From positions 282,862 through 346,861 of the forward strand of contig MNCI01036747.1 in the NCBI GenBank assembly GCA_015680685.1: 64,000 bases of DNA, given 5' to 3'. The first letter of the stretch is position 1, and the number at the start of each line of letters is the position of its first letter. The notes under the pieces were generated by a model, which saw only the letters and a program-made list of their open reading frames with translations, had not been told where the DNA came from and ran no database searches. This stretch comes from Gnetum montanum (taxonomy: Eukaryota; Streptophyta; Gnetopsida; Gnetales; Gnetaceae). Shown in pieces: positions 1 through 11,480 of the stretch. Position numbers and translations under genes: made by a program.

Positions 1-479
1 AGCTTTTGAAGGAGTAATTGTGCCAATAAAATCTAAACCCACTATTGAAATGACCTATCTACAATCACTAGTTTTAGAGGAATGTTAGCTTTCTTGATTT
101 TTGATCCATGAATCCAACATTTGTATTAGTGTTGAATCTTGGAGCTAATATCTTAATACATGCTATGCCAATAAAATCCATAGCACAATATGTGTTGCAT
201 AGTATATTTAGGGGAATCATAAAATAAGTTTGTATCATCGTGAAATTGATCCAACATGAACTTGATTTGGTCATTCCTAACACATTTTAATAGAATCCCT
301 TTGAAATCCTTTCTACATAAAATCCCATTTTTTACTAGGAACTTAATTTTTTAAAAGAAAAGCTCTTCTTTGGTTCATAGTCAAATTATCTTGAACTTTT
401 CTTGAAGTGAAGAACTCTAAAATTTTATCATACCATTTTTCATAATGAGAATCTATTGCATAGATTTTAGCTTCCTTAG

Positions 480-900
480 CCATTAGTTTGGCTAATCCCA
501 TTCCTTTAATTTTTTTTTTGCATAATTCTAATGAAAATTTGAATTCTTAAAGCTTAACAAGCGATTTCCCTCTTTTCAGCCCAATTTCATTTTGAGCCAA
601 AAATTGCTTAACGGTAGGCTCTATTATCATAACATGAGTCAAAGTGCTTTCTAAATAATATTTGAAATGTAACAATGCCTTGATAAGAGCATATTCCTAT
701 TTTTCTAAGTTTTAGTAGTTTATTTCAAAACCTTTAAGTTGGTAACCAAAGAACTCAATTGGCTTATCCTAACCATCCTTTTTCTAAGTTAAAATTATAG
801 CAACTAAATCACTAGAAGCAAAAGCATACAACTAGAAGTCTTCTTTTAATTTAGGTTTAGCTAAATGTGGGATATTATTGAATAGCCTTTTTGATTTCTA
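480..900 (-). pseudogene. Ty3/gypsy RNase H domain (element G)
   Basis: The minus strand reads YAFASSDLVAIILT, then KPIEFFGYQLKGFEINY, then EYALIKALLHFKYYL and VKQFLAQNEIGLKRGKSLVK. This is the plant gypsy RNase H that follows RT (family pattern: FASSD, KPIAFF, AYALVKALK). Two in-frame stops interrupt it. A further block below about 500 (KGMGLAKLMAKEAK in shifted frame) matches the stretch that links RNase H to integrase. Its place directly downstream of the RT is the normal domain order. Confidence 0.8.
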
Positions 901-949
901 CTAGTGCTTTCTCTAATTTAGGTGTCTTTCTTACCTGAATGTCCTTCTT

Positions 950-2030
950 GAGCATGCACATTAGGCATTTGGTGATCTCAGTAAATCTTGGTATAAATTT
1001 CTTGATAAAATTTATTTTTCCAAAGAAGGATCTAAAAGACCTTTTGTTGGTGAGATGTTTAATGTTTTAAATAGCTTGGATCCTTACATTATCTATAACA
1101 ATACTATTTTGGTAAACTATGTGCCCCAACAAGCTTCCAAATTTTTCCCCAAAAATGCTTTTCTTAAGATTCAAAAAAATATCATACTTTTGACATCTAC
1201 TAAAAATTTGCTAAAGGTGACTTCTATGATCCTCCTTCCTTTTTAGGTAAATAGTAATATCATCTAAATAAATTACTATAAATTATGTTGTTAAACCTTT
1301 GAAAGCTATGTGTATCATTGTCTAGAAAATGTCTCAAGTGTTTGACAATCCAAAAGACATAATTTTATAAGAGAAAATTCCTCAGTTAGTGATGAAGGTT
1401 GTTTTATATCTATCATTCTTGTCCACCATAACTTGATTATATCTTGAAAAAATGTCTAGAAACGAGTATACTTATCATCCTGATAGTTTAATTAGCATTT
1501 CATCTATTCTAGGTAATGGATATTTGTTCTTTTATTTAAGCTTGATTCAAATTTCTAAAATCAATGCATAGCCTAATATCACCATTTTTTTTCTTACAAG
1601 TACCAGATTATCTAGCTAGATTGAATATCAGACAAGATATATAATTCTAGCTTGCACTAGATTTTTGATTTTACCTTTCATGGTTGGATTAAATGATGGA
1701 TGACACTTTCTTTTCTTTTGCCTAATGGCTTTACAATCTTTGATTAATGGAATTTTGTTGATCATCATAATGAGCCTGAATGTTCTAAGGTCATATAAGA
1801 TTAAGCAAAATTATCCAGATTATCCTTTAATAAAGATAACAATTTTTTTGAGAACTGGATCATTTTCTTTTGTAATATTTAATATTTTTGGCTTCTCTAG
1901 GATCCTAAATTTATTACTTCATAGACTTGATCATTTGGATTTTGGATATCTGTTCCCTTAAGTAGCCTTTTACTAAACTTATATTCATAATCAACTATTT
2001 TCTTGTGAATAAAATTTGATCTAAGCTTTG
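950..2030 (-). pseudogene. Reverse transcriptase, Ty3/gypsy type (element G)
   Basis: The minus strand shows the RT motifs in order: an N-terminal block (KPxRQ-like, then VRKKNGDIRLCIDFRNLNQA), the FLDIFSRYNQVMVD block, the SYKIMSFGLSNT block, and the catalytic box VIYLDDITIY, with the two aspartates encoded at about 1259-1264. It continues into the LLGHIV block and the thumb/connection. Several stops and at least two frame changes are present. The core catalytic residues survive, but the gene cannot be translated. It polymerises cDNA in the virus-like particle in the living family. Confidence 0.85.
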
Positions 2031-2189
2031 ATGTAGCTTCTTGTTTAGACATAATTTTATTTTAAAATTCTCATTTATTCTTTAGGAACTTGAGTAATTA
2101 ATCATCATTTTCAAACACTTGGAAGCACTCCATGTTATCTAGGGCTAAAGGCTAATGCTTGACTTCAATTGTAATCCTTCTATATTTTT

Positions 2190-2580
2190 TAATCTTTTTT
2201 GAATCTAGTGTTGAGGTCGCTGTAGCTAGCTCATCTACTAATTGGTTGTCTTCTCTACATATATGCTTTATGTCATTCTACTTAAATTTATTTAACAAGC
2301 TATAGATGAGTTTTTTTTAAGTGCACTCAAGAATGAACCTTTTACTACATATTTATCATTAAGTTGTTCACAAATAAGCCTGAAATCTCCTTTAATTAAA
2401 ATTCTTTTAATTCATTTTTCTAAAGATTTTCTAATTCTAATACATAGGGCTTCATATTCAGCCTTATTATTCATACATGGTAATGATAGATGAATTTATT
2501 TGTGAGTTTTCTTAGAATTGTCTTTAGCCAATACTATTCCAACTCTATCCCTTTTAAATTGCATGGTCAATCAAAATATA
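2190..2580 (-). pseudogene. Additional RNase H domain (aRNH-like) of element G
   Basis: The minus strand reads NNKAEYEALCIRI, then IKRILIKGDFRLICEQLNDKY. This matches the second, archaeal-type RNase H described in plant Tat elements (pattern NNxAEYEAL, then GDSxLVxxQLNGKY); the catalytic GDS aspartate is kept as GDF. A possible beginning (YFD) lies near 2575. The domain is broken by stops after about 60 residues. It lies between the protease and the RT of G, not after the ordinary RNase H. Confidence 0.65.
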
Positions 2581-2829
2581 ATTCTCATTTTTCTTTGCTT
2601 CAAATTTCTTTCTTCTTTGGCACTTGAACTTCTATGAGAGAACATGCTCCCATTTTAATATCTTTGGTTTAGACGATCTTGTTCTTTTCATCAAAAGTAA
2701 TATTCTTGATCATCAAGGGCTCACTATATATATATATCTATATCTAGTTGGGCTCTCTCTTCCATAGTAAGCACATGTGTGAATAATTGATGGATATATA
2801 TCCAAAAAAAAATTGTTCTAGTTTTAACT

Positions 2830-3090
2830 TAACAAGAGACTATATGAATCTATAATATTAGTTACTTCAATGGTTATTTTACTTTAGATGTGAGGTTTTG
2901 AAGAAATTTAGAGTAATAATCCATTTGGTTATTGTCCTATGACTTTTACTTTACTCTTATCTACTTGGACAATCTTCTTGTTGGACTATTTTGGCAATAA
3001 TCCTAACTGCTTGCAAATTGATAACAACATAATGGTTGATGTAGCTCCCAAATTCACTAAAAAATTATGCAAATATTCATCATTTAACTT
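2830..3090 (-). pseudogene. Retropepsin (aspartic protease) remnant of element G
   Basis: Around 3030-3056 the minus strand reads NLGATSTIMLLSICKQLGL, matching the plant gypsy protease start DLGASxNxMPLSVxxxLGL. The catalytic aspartate is replaced by asparagine (GAT to AAT, a G to A change). Following residues (KKIVQVDKSKVKVIG) fit the usual ITLQLADRS block. It would cut the Gag-Pol polyprotein. Order and spacing to gag on one side and RNase H/RT on the other support one element. Confidence 0.65.
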
Positions 3091-3859
3091 CAATCTAAGA
3101 AGAAATGAAGGAGCTTATTTGTCTAGAGTATAGGGATATTTAGATTTTACCATTTTATCCCCATTACAAACATAGCTTAATTTAGATTCTCCAACCTTCT
3201 TCTTAGCCTTGATCATTTCTAAAACTTTCCTTTCCTAACTTCCCATTTGTAATGGTTGATATATACTAACATTCTCTTTGACATGCTTAAGGTCTTCTAT
3301 TAAATCATATTCTTCATCATCATAAAGGCCTAATTTCTTAACCACTTACCAGGTAGCTAGCTTTAAGGATTTTAGTTTATTTGTGTATTCTTTTCTTTTT
3401 TATTTTTTTTCTCATTGGGTTAAAAAGTCTTTCTCTTGGTAGAAGGATTAGATATGGCATTGGGAGACCTAGATGTAGTAAGATTTTCTTTTCACCTTAA
3501 GTTTTATCTGGATTCATCATTATTCTTTCTTTTCTCATCCAAAGATGAATCTTCTTCTAAACTTGATAAGGAAGAAGTGTTGTTTATTTCATTTTTAGAT
3601 GATTTGTTAGTGTAATGAATATCAAATAACCTATTATCAAATTTAATGTTAAGAAAATTAGAAAAAACTTTGTAGCTTTCATCTTTAGAATCTACTAATT
3701 TGGTATCTTGATGTCAGTATTTCCTATGCTTATTTTCTTCTTTTATCTTAACTTTAGTGAGTGCTTTTTCTAATTTGAATACCTTGTTGGATAATTATTT
3801 TATTAGTTTTTCATTCTTAGAACCTTCTTTAGAATTTTCATTTTTTTAATCTTGATCCT

Positions 3860-4390
3860 TGTTGGTCATTAGAGGTAATGCTTTAAATTGAGTTAAATTT
3901 TATACAGATACTAGTGCTTTTTCTAATTCAGGTTTGGGTACTCTAATAATTTCTTCATTAGCTAAGTTTAGATATTTTTCTAATTGGATAGCTTCATTAA
4001 AGAAATCATTAAGAGTAAGTAGATTCAAATTTCTTCTTAGCTAGATTGAAATGTTGGAATTAACAACATTCAAATAAGTTTCCCTAATCATTTCATTTGA
4101 TGGTTTATACTACCTCTGAAATAATCCATAAATTCATTGGAATGTAATGCTAAATTTTATAATGGATTCCTTAATCTTTTTCTTGACATATACTAATCCA
4201 TAATACAAATGTGAATAATCTATTTGATTGTCACATTGAGCTAAAAATAAATCTTTCATATCATCCTAATTGATTGAGGAGTGGTAGGTACCCCATACAC
4301 CCAACCATATGAATCAAAAGTGTTCATGCATAATCTGATTGAATTTCATGGATGGAACTAGTGTGGCATCTATATTGTTAAGCATTTACT
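3860..4390 (-). pseudogene. gag C-terminal part of element G
   Basis: The minus strand from about 4390 reads HSSIN, DDMKDLFLAQCDN, YSHLYYGLVYVKKKIKESI and later LTLNDFFNEAIQLEKYLN. This is the pattern of the plant retrotransposon gag domain (W..F...FL..Y, a K/R-rich middle, a C-terminal helical part). The N-terminal half is missing because the sequence to the right belongs to element H. A lysine- and serine-rich tail follows towards the protease. This gag differs from the gag of H, so two gag types lie in a row. Confidence 0.6.
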
Positions 4391-4439
4391 TATATGTTGA
4401 CAACACAAGTGACATTATTTCATTAAGGTTGTGGTGCTA

Positions 4440-6469
4440 ATCCTTCTTATGTTGTTGGTGGTGACATATGTTGGAGAGAAGTATGAGAGTATTGAGGATG
4501 TGACAGAGGATAAGAGGTACGAGATAATGATCCCACAGGAGATGTTATGAGTTGATGATATTTGGGAGAGTGGTAGTAGTGATTCAAGGTCGAAGAAGTA
4601 GAACCATTTGAAAAAAAAAAGGTTGTTGAACATAGTATTTATACGGGTTTGGCTAGTAATAAGGGTATTGTTGGTTTTTTGATGGCATCCACCATGACTA
4701 TGGGTTTTTCCACTATGGTTGAGAGTAGCTTTAAGGCTAATAAGAAGTCCCACTAGAATAGTACAGTTAGTTGTAGGATTGTCTATAATTACCTTGTAAG
4801 GAAGGTAATTTCCTAGGCATTTTCTTTTGTACAAACTTGGGATTCAAAGAAAAAGCCCCAAAATGTTGTATATGTAACATAATTGGGAAATAGTCCTTTG
4901 GATGTTCATATTAGTAGATGTCACATCCAACATCCTCTTCTATGTTTGAGTCTATAATCCCTTCTACCATAGCTATTTTCCTTTTTTTTCCAATAAGTGT
5001 TCCTACTTTTTTCTTTGTTCTTTTTCCTCTTCTTGTTTTAATCACTTAATCCTTTTTGCATTGCCCTCTCCTCTATGATTTCCAAGTAGGTTGTAAATTT
5101 TTCATTCATCAACTCCCACATCTTATCTATCCTTGATTTAGTCTCAATGATAGGCATTTGTATTGGCAAGGTTTGTTGTGAAATCAACTCATCAAGAGTT
5201 GCCACTGTTTCCATATCATAAATATGGCCCTCCTTTTGTTAAAGAGTTGGATCTCAGTTATATCCCTTTACATTCTCCATTTTACATAGGTCAACTAGCC
5301 TTTATATCTTATGGGCTTTCAAGTTTGATAATTGACCTTGGGCATAGATTCCAAGGGTCTCCCTTGTTTTATTATGAAGCCCATCTATGATGTAGAAAAA
5401 CTACTCTTTTTGAGAAAAACCATGGCCTAGACATCTATGTAGTAGAGAATAGTATCTATCCAAGGCCACATCCAAGGATTCATGTTTTTCTTACATCCAT
5501 CATTGGATTTTTTTTCTTAGATTTGACACTCTCTCATAGGTTTGGTATTTTTTGTTAAATATCTCAAGCTTTGTGGACCACCAGTGGATTGAGTCTAGTT
5601 CCAATGATCTATATCAACTTTCAGCTTCATCTATTACTGTCTTAGAAGAGAGCTTAAGCTTTTGCCACTTACTTTTGATATGTTTCAAGGCACAAATATC
5701 ATGGAATATTTGTAAATGATGTTGTGGATTAGAATTATAACATCCCTTAAATTTAGGAATGTGGTTCATATCAAGCTATTTGATGTGGATTTCCCTTTGA
5801 CACCTATGAGGTATTTGAACTACCTCCCTAATTTGCATCATGCTCCTAGTAGCTAACAAGGTTTCATTTTCATTGGACATGTCATGGTGATAATTCCAAT
5901 TTCTATTTGTTTAATAGTGGTGATCTTGTCTATGATCACTTTGATGTCCTTTATCTTACCTTTGCATTCTATTTCTATCTTCATCTTGATCCCTTAGTGC
6001 AGCTATATCTCTATACCTATGTTCATCTTCATTAGAACTAGATGTTGAAGAGGAAGAGGAAGAGGAAGATGGGAAACTAGGAGAATCACCATGGCTCCTA
6101 TAACTTCCCCATGGTCCATTAGTTTATCTTTTCTAGGTGTAGAGAAGGTCCTAGGCCTTGGGGCTCTCCTTGTTCTAAGACTTACTCCATCTCCTCTAGG
6201 ATTTTCTACATCAATTGAATGTAGTCTTTAAGTGGTGTAGAGAAGGTCCTAGGCCTTGAGGCCCTCCTTGTTCTAAGACTTACTCCATCTCCTCTAGGAT
6301 TTTCTACATCAGTTGAATGTAGTCTTTAAGTGTAGTAATGGTCTAAATGAGCATATGAGATCCCTATTGGTGGTAGTTCACTCCAATTCTCTTCAATATA
6401 GAACCTATCATTTCTCCTACTAGTGTCCTCATCATGTGATGTACTATTGGATCTATGTGAAGAAGACAT
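4440..6469 (-). pseudogene. gag of element H (A/B/C/D family)
   Basis: The start codon (minus strand, 6469) opens MSSSHRSNSTSHDEDTSRR, like MSSSSHKSS in element A. Further on the minus strand reads KHESLDVALDRYY, SLLHRCLGHGFSQK, TRETLGIYAQGQLSNL, aligning with EPLDAAMGHYYALLHHCLGHG and TRRTLGTYAQG in B. A knuckle remnant and the glutamine- and proline-rich tail (HSHGGCHQK region, 4415-4834) follow. Stops, a 98-bp tandem duplication and frame changes inactivate it. The protease part is missing: sequence left of about 4440 belongs to G. The 139-codon open frame at 4415-4834 is this tail in a shifted frame and not a separate gene. Confidence 0.75.
6137..6332. repeat. 98-bp tandem duplication inside gag of element H
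   Basis: Two adjacent copies (6137-6234 and 6235-6332), each starting GTGTAGAGAAGGTCCTAGGC, differ at only a few positions. The unit length is not a multiple of three, so it also shifts the gag frame. It arose after insertion, because A and B lack it. Confidence 0.9.
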
Positions 6470-6580
6470 GGTTTTATTTGATAATGTTTGTGACTTAAAA
6501 TATTAATATTTCTAAAAGATAAATTTTTAATACTTATACAATGATCATTTATAATATAACTAATCTAGATAACTAGCACC

Positions 6581-6600
6581 ATCCTCGGCAACAGTGCCAA
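6581..6600 (-). promoter_or_regulatory. Primer binding site of element H (tRNA-Asp type)
   Basis: The minus strand reads TTGGCACTGTTGCCGAGGAT directly after the LTR end CTACTCATCA. It is a decayed form of TGGCGCCGTTGCCGGGGA, complementary to the 3' end of plant tRNA-Asp, which primes cDNA synthesis in Athila-like elements. Elements A and B have the same site at the same distance from the gag start. Confidence 0.75.
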
Positions 6601-7220
6601 TGATGAGTAGTGGATACCTCTGCTCTATTAACTTATTGATACCATAAATGTGCTTGGTAAGCATATTTATATAGGAAATGACAAACACTATGTTGATGCA
6701 TTTGCATTGATGCATCAACTCATGCATCAATGGGGATGCATTGATGTATGCCCATTGACATAGCCCAAATTTATGATTGATCACTGGTGATGCTATTATT
6801 TGGCAAATTAGAGTATCAAATTTAAGCCATATCTTTCAAGTTTGCTACAAATAGTCTATAGGATTGATCTTGATGTTGAATGTTTGTGTGACCTAAGGCT
6901 AAGTAAAATAAATGAACATATTTTTCTACAAAATAAGCTTTTCCAAGAATCAAAGGCTCAAGTAAATACTTATGAACCACCTTGGGGATATCATTATAAT
7001 TTGGGAACCTCAATGGTATGGCTATTTGCCAAGGATTTACTAGTGGTAGATTTGCTATGTTGAAATTGCTTCTTATTTTTGAATGCCTTGGATTTATTCA
7101 CCTTGTCTTAAAGACTAGTAAACCAGATAGAAGAAGTGATTTTCTAGTCCTTCTAGTCCTAACTCCACTACTTTTCCTTGGCTAAAAAATATTTTCCTAC
7201 TTTTCCTCTAATAAATAATC
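6601..7220 (-). repeat. Degenerate 5' LTR of element H
   Basis: The LTR end is visible next to the primer site: the minus strand ends GAGGTATCCACTACTCATCA, against GGGGTACCTCACCACTCATCA in A. A TATA-like/AGAGG block near 7205-7220 resembles the CTATAAATAAGAGG of A and B. The outer (U3) end could not be placed, so the right boundary is approximate. Confidence 0.45.
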
Positions 7221-7226
7221 AGTATT

Positions 7227-7418
7227 TTACTTAGAATAATTATTTGAACTTCCAAATTTCTCAAAATTAGTAGGTTGTTTGGTCATGAACAAAGTAGTAA
7301 TTAATTTCTTTGCCCTCCTTCTAGCACCAAAAAGAACTATTGGCAACTGCTTTGGACAATCAACGTTATCCTCAGCCTCATGATGAAAATCACAAGGATG
7401 AGAATTTCTTTCAAACAC
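7227..7418 (-). pseudogene. Possible gag zinc-knuckle fragment
   Basis: A 63-codon open frame reads NSHPCDFHHEAEDNVDCPKQ, resembling the CxFHxxxGHxTxxC knuckle of Tat-type gag, with the glycine/histidine pair altered. It is followed by a basic stretch (GARRRAKKL). The frame could be chance. It overlaps the expected U3 of H, which argues against both readings being right. Confidence 0.2.
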
Positions 7419-7419
7419 T

Positions 7420-8859
7420 AGAGTTTATGTGCTTGCTACTCTATAAGAATTCAAAGGTGTAGATACCTCCAAATAAACTCAGTGGTTAAAGATAAAACTA
7501 TGTATTTGAGCTATCATTAAGTGCTAACTTCATAATATTGTGTAATAAGAGTTAAATAGCAAACTAACATTTCTAAAAAGATTCAACCATCTTTACCCTA
7601 TTTTATAATAGAATATAATATCTTTCTATAATAAAGCTACTTAGTCTATATAGTCTATGTTATATGCTACTTGTGCAATATAGCCTTTCATCTAATGCTA
7701 AGGTGCAATTTCACAAAATCTATTACTAATTTTTCCTAGAGAGAAAATTATACAAGAAAAATGAAAATAGAGTAAGATTCAATGTATTTCAAAAAACTAA
7801 TACAGTAGAATTGCATAAACTTAGAGCATTGAATGAGGTACTATTGACATGAGGAAACACTTTGAAAAATAAAGCTATTTTGAATAAGCCAATAATATAA
7901 AAAATTGTTAAATCCTTAGGCTCAAACAAGAAAACTTTACATAAGGCTTATATTAACATGTCCAAATGCTTTTAAAAGAAACTAAAGTTGTTTTAAAAAA
8001 AGTGAATAAATGCCAAAAATTACTAAACATAGAGCTATTCAAGAAATCTAACAATTTTATGAATAAAACTCCAAGCACAAAACAATCTTTACTACTAGTT
8101 AAGCACTAAGATAAAGTAGGAAAGTAAGAATAAACTCATAGGATAGAAGTAAAATAGCTGAATCATAACTAAAATTAGAATGCCATTGTACAAGAAATCA
8201 CTCCTAGAGTTTCAATCTCTTCTCTTTGATATTTTAACTTCTTTTCTATCATTCTACTCTGAACTTTTATAGTAGGCCCTAGTAGTTACAACTATTACAA
8301 AGATTTAAAGTGATAGTTGCATCACATTTATCTTACATTATGACAAGATATGGAATAACTGTTCTATTAATAAATTCTCCTATTTTATGAATTTAAGATA
8401 CCCCAACTGGTAACTACCATAATTTAAGAGAGATTTTATCAACCTAACTCTAGAAAGATTTTATCATTTTGATTCATTATATTTAGTTAAGCTTCTTCAA
8501 GACTCCTTTGAGCTCATTTCTTCTATAACAGGTTTAATTAAGGAATTCATTAAAGTCATCAAAGTAGCTTTCACATTGATTTGAATTTAAGCTTTTTCTC
8601 AATGACTTCAACCATAATTTAAGTAAATACCATCAAAAAAATTCAAAGGATCCTATTTGTATTGGCATATAATGGCTTTTTGTTAGATCTTCAATTTTTT
8701 ACACCTTTTTATTTTATAGCTTGTTTTCCTAATGATGGCTTTGTGCTTTAATAATGACTTCATGTTTTGTTCTCCACTCTAAGCTTTGATTTTAGTTTTG
8801 TTTATAGCTTCTACTAGCCTCATCTATAGAACCTTTTGATTTTGTTCATAGGTCTATGT
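7420..8859. other. A+T-rich stretch without recognisable gene
   Basis: No reading frame above 60 codons and no recognisable protein motif on either strand. Only short A/T runs and TATA-like words are seen. Confidence 0.6.
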
Positions 8860-11480
8860 TGACTCATTATGTGGAGAAGCTAATGTGGTAGAACAATTAT
8901 GGAGCTTCTTTGCAAAGCTAATTTTTTGTTTTATACGCTATGCCCTGCCTTGCTAAGATAGGTTAAAATGAAAAAAACATATGAGTGTAAAATGTAGCTC
9001 TATTAGCCCAGAATGAGGTTTGATATGGAAAAGTTATTTGCAAGCTTTTGATAGGATGAAATTTCATCTTTACATTAGCTTCATGAACTAACATAGCAGG
9101 ATGCTGACATGGTAGAGCTCTTTTTTATAGAGTCATTTTCAAGCTTCTTGAACTAAGTCTATAAGCTAATGTGGTGCAATGTTGATGTAACATAGGTTGT
9201 TGTGGAAAAGCTTATGTAGCAAGGGTCATATGATAAGGCTCGCTCATAGATGAGAAAAATTGCTTTGTGAACTACTTCTACAAGTTGACGTAATGGGAGC
9301 GGACGTGGTAGAACCATCCTGTAGAGCTTAGTTTTGGTTTTATGAGTTTCGCTAATGAGCTAATGTGGCATAGTATATACATGGTAGAAATCCTTTGTAG
9401 AGTGAAAATTTGGCTCTATAAATTAGCTCTACATGTTAACATGGTAGAATTGATGTGGTAGTACTGACATTATAGACAAAAAGTTGAAGGTCAAGCTTTT
9501 TGTACTTGATGATGTAGCACTATTGACATGGCAGAGCTATTTCATCGAGTGATTGTTTAATTATAGAAAGCTCCTCTACAAACCAACATGAAATTAAGAT
9601 AATGTGGTAGAGCTTTTTTGTAAAGTAATTTTTGAGCTCTTTGAACTATCTCTATGAACTAACATGGTAATGCACAATGAGTCTAGTTGATGTGACATAG
9701 TGTTAACATGGTATAGCTATTTGTAGAGCCATTTAACTCTTTGTATTAGCTCTACAAGCTGACATGGTACTGCTAACAAGGTAGAGCTCTTTCATATAGT
9801 TGAAATTTAAATCTATGAATTAGCTCTACATGTTGATGTGACATGATGCTAACATTGGAATGTGCAATGAACTCTACTAACATGATAGATGAAAATTTTT
9901 TCTTCTCATGAACTCATAAATACTCATCTAGATGATGATGTGATATTTGCTGACATGGCGAACTATGTCAGGCTCTACTAACATGGTAAAATTTTCTTGT
10001 GGAGTGGAAAATTGATTTGATGAGTTTCATCCTTAAGTTGACATGGTAGAGATCCTTCATAGAACTACTTTTGAGCTTTACGTACATCCTTTATGAGCTA
10101 ATAACAATAACATGATAAGGCTATTTATGAAGCTATTTTTTTATTCTTCAAAGTTCATCTATAAGCTAATGTCGTAGATCTATTTCACAAAGCTAAAGTT
10201 CAAATTCATGAGCTGATTGTAGAGATAACATGACAAGGGCTAACATGGCATAGCTACTTTGTGGAACTAATTTTTGGTTATACAAATTTTCTCTTCAAGT
10301 TGATGTGGCTCAATGAAGTTAAGCTTATTTATAGAGCTAAAATTCAACTCTATGAAAGTTATCATGGTACAGTGGATTCATGAAGTTGATGTGCCTTTAG
10401 AAAATAATAAAGCTTACATGGTAGTGCTTCCTTGTAGAACTAGATTAAGCTCTATGAAATTTTTCCTTAGCAATATCTTCAACAAGAGTTTGACATAGTG
10501 ATGATGGCATGGCATCACTTATGTGACATTATTGATGTGGCACTACTAATGTAGCAGTCTAAATATTGAGGATAAAACTTAATATACTTGATGATGTGGT
10601 AGAAATGATGTGCTAGAACTAATGTGGTATTGTTAATGTGTTAGAGCTTTCTTGTAGAATAGAAATTTGCTTTTACAAATTGGTTCTATGAGTGAGCTAA
10701 GCTAGTAGAAGATGACTTGGTTTGTAGAGCTTCTTTGTAGAACTATTTTTTGGCCTTATGAGTATAGCTTAAGCTGGGAGCCTACATGGAGATCAATTTT
10801 GTAGAACTACTTTTAGCTTTGCAAACCTCTTCCAAAATTTGTTGTGGTAGAGTGCTTATGAGCTTGTTTTTAGAGCCAAAATTTGGCTCTACAAGAGCTA
10901 ACATGGCAAAATCAAAAGAAGCTTGTTAATAGAGTCGAATTTTGGCTCTATGAAATAGTTCAATGAGCTCTTTTATAGAACCATTTTAAAGATATTTTTA
11001 TAAGGTTATTTTTTGAATCTACAAATGTTTCCAAACATTGTCAACATATCATAGTAAAGCTTATTCATTAAGTAGAATTCCATTGTAGAGCTAATTTATG
11101 ATTCTATGAGCTTCTTTGATAAGCTAATGTGGTAGAACTAGAAATAAGCTCCTTTGTAAAAGAGATTTTTGGTTTCCTAAAAATAATCTAAGTTTTTAAT
11201 CTAATGTGGTAGAACTTGAAAAAGGCTTTATAAACTAGTCCACAAGTTGATGTGATAGAGCCAAAAAGTAAACTTGCTTATAGAGCTAAACTTTGGCTTC
11301 ATCCACTACCTCTATGAGCTGCTGTGATGTGGTGCTGACATGGAAAAGATCTTTTTTAGAGCTTAAATATGATTCTATGAACCAACTTTATGTGTTGATA
11401 CGGCACAACACTGATGTGGTAGAGCTTTCATTAATCTTTTTATGAAATCAAAAATGGTTTTTTAGATTAGCACTATATGC
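8860..11480. repeat. Degenerate satellite S1 (GATGTGGTAGAGCT words)
   Basis: For about 2.6 kb the same words recur: TGATGTGG or GACATGGTAGAGCT, then TTTGTAGAGC, then TTTTTGGCTCTA, then ATGAGCTAATGTGG. The words GCTCTA and TAGAGC are reverse complements, so each unit holds short inverted arms. The spacing is irregular, roughly 90 to 130 bases per unit, and copies differ much from each other. No coding frame crosses it. It reads as an old tandem array; clear copies lie near 9095, 9370, 9610, 9770 and 10600. Confidence 0.7.

Larger units (their letters stand above)
1..4400 (-). mobile_element. Element G: decayed Tat-like Ty3/gypsy retrotransposon (runs off left edge)
   Basis: Reading the minus strand from about 4400 down to 1 gives, with many stops and frame changes, gag, protease, an extra RNase H, reverse transcriptase and the ordinary RNase H, followed by the linker towards integrase, which would lie left of the window. 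No LTR or primer site of its own is visible; the right end is joined directly to element H. The RT and RNase H are typical of plant non-chromovirus Ty3/gypsy elements. The second RNase H suggests the Tat lineage, but it lies before the RT, which is unexpected. The copy is clearly dead: no reading frame exceeds about 70 codons. Confidence 0.8.

Noticed and set aside
4415-4834. 139-codon minus-strand open frame
   Set aside because: It overlaps the gag tail of element H in a shifted frame; alignment with A and B shows the real reading in another frame.
7227-7418. Separate small zinc-finger gene
   Set aside because: Only a short frame with an imperfect knuckle; best read as a gag-like fragment or chance, so kept at low confidence only.
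8860-11480. CRISPR-like or tRNA-like array
   Set aside because: Spacing and units are irregular, units themselves are diverged, and the context is a plant-type genome.
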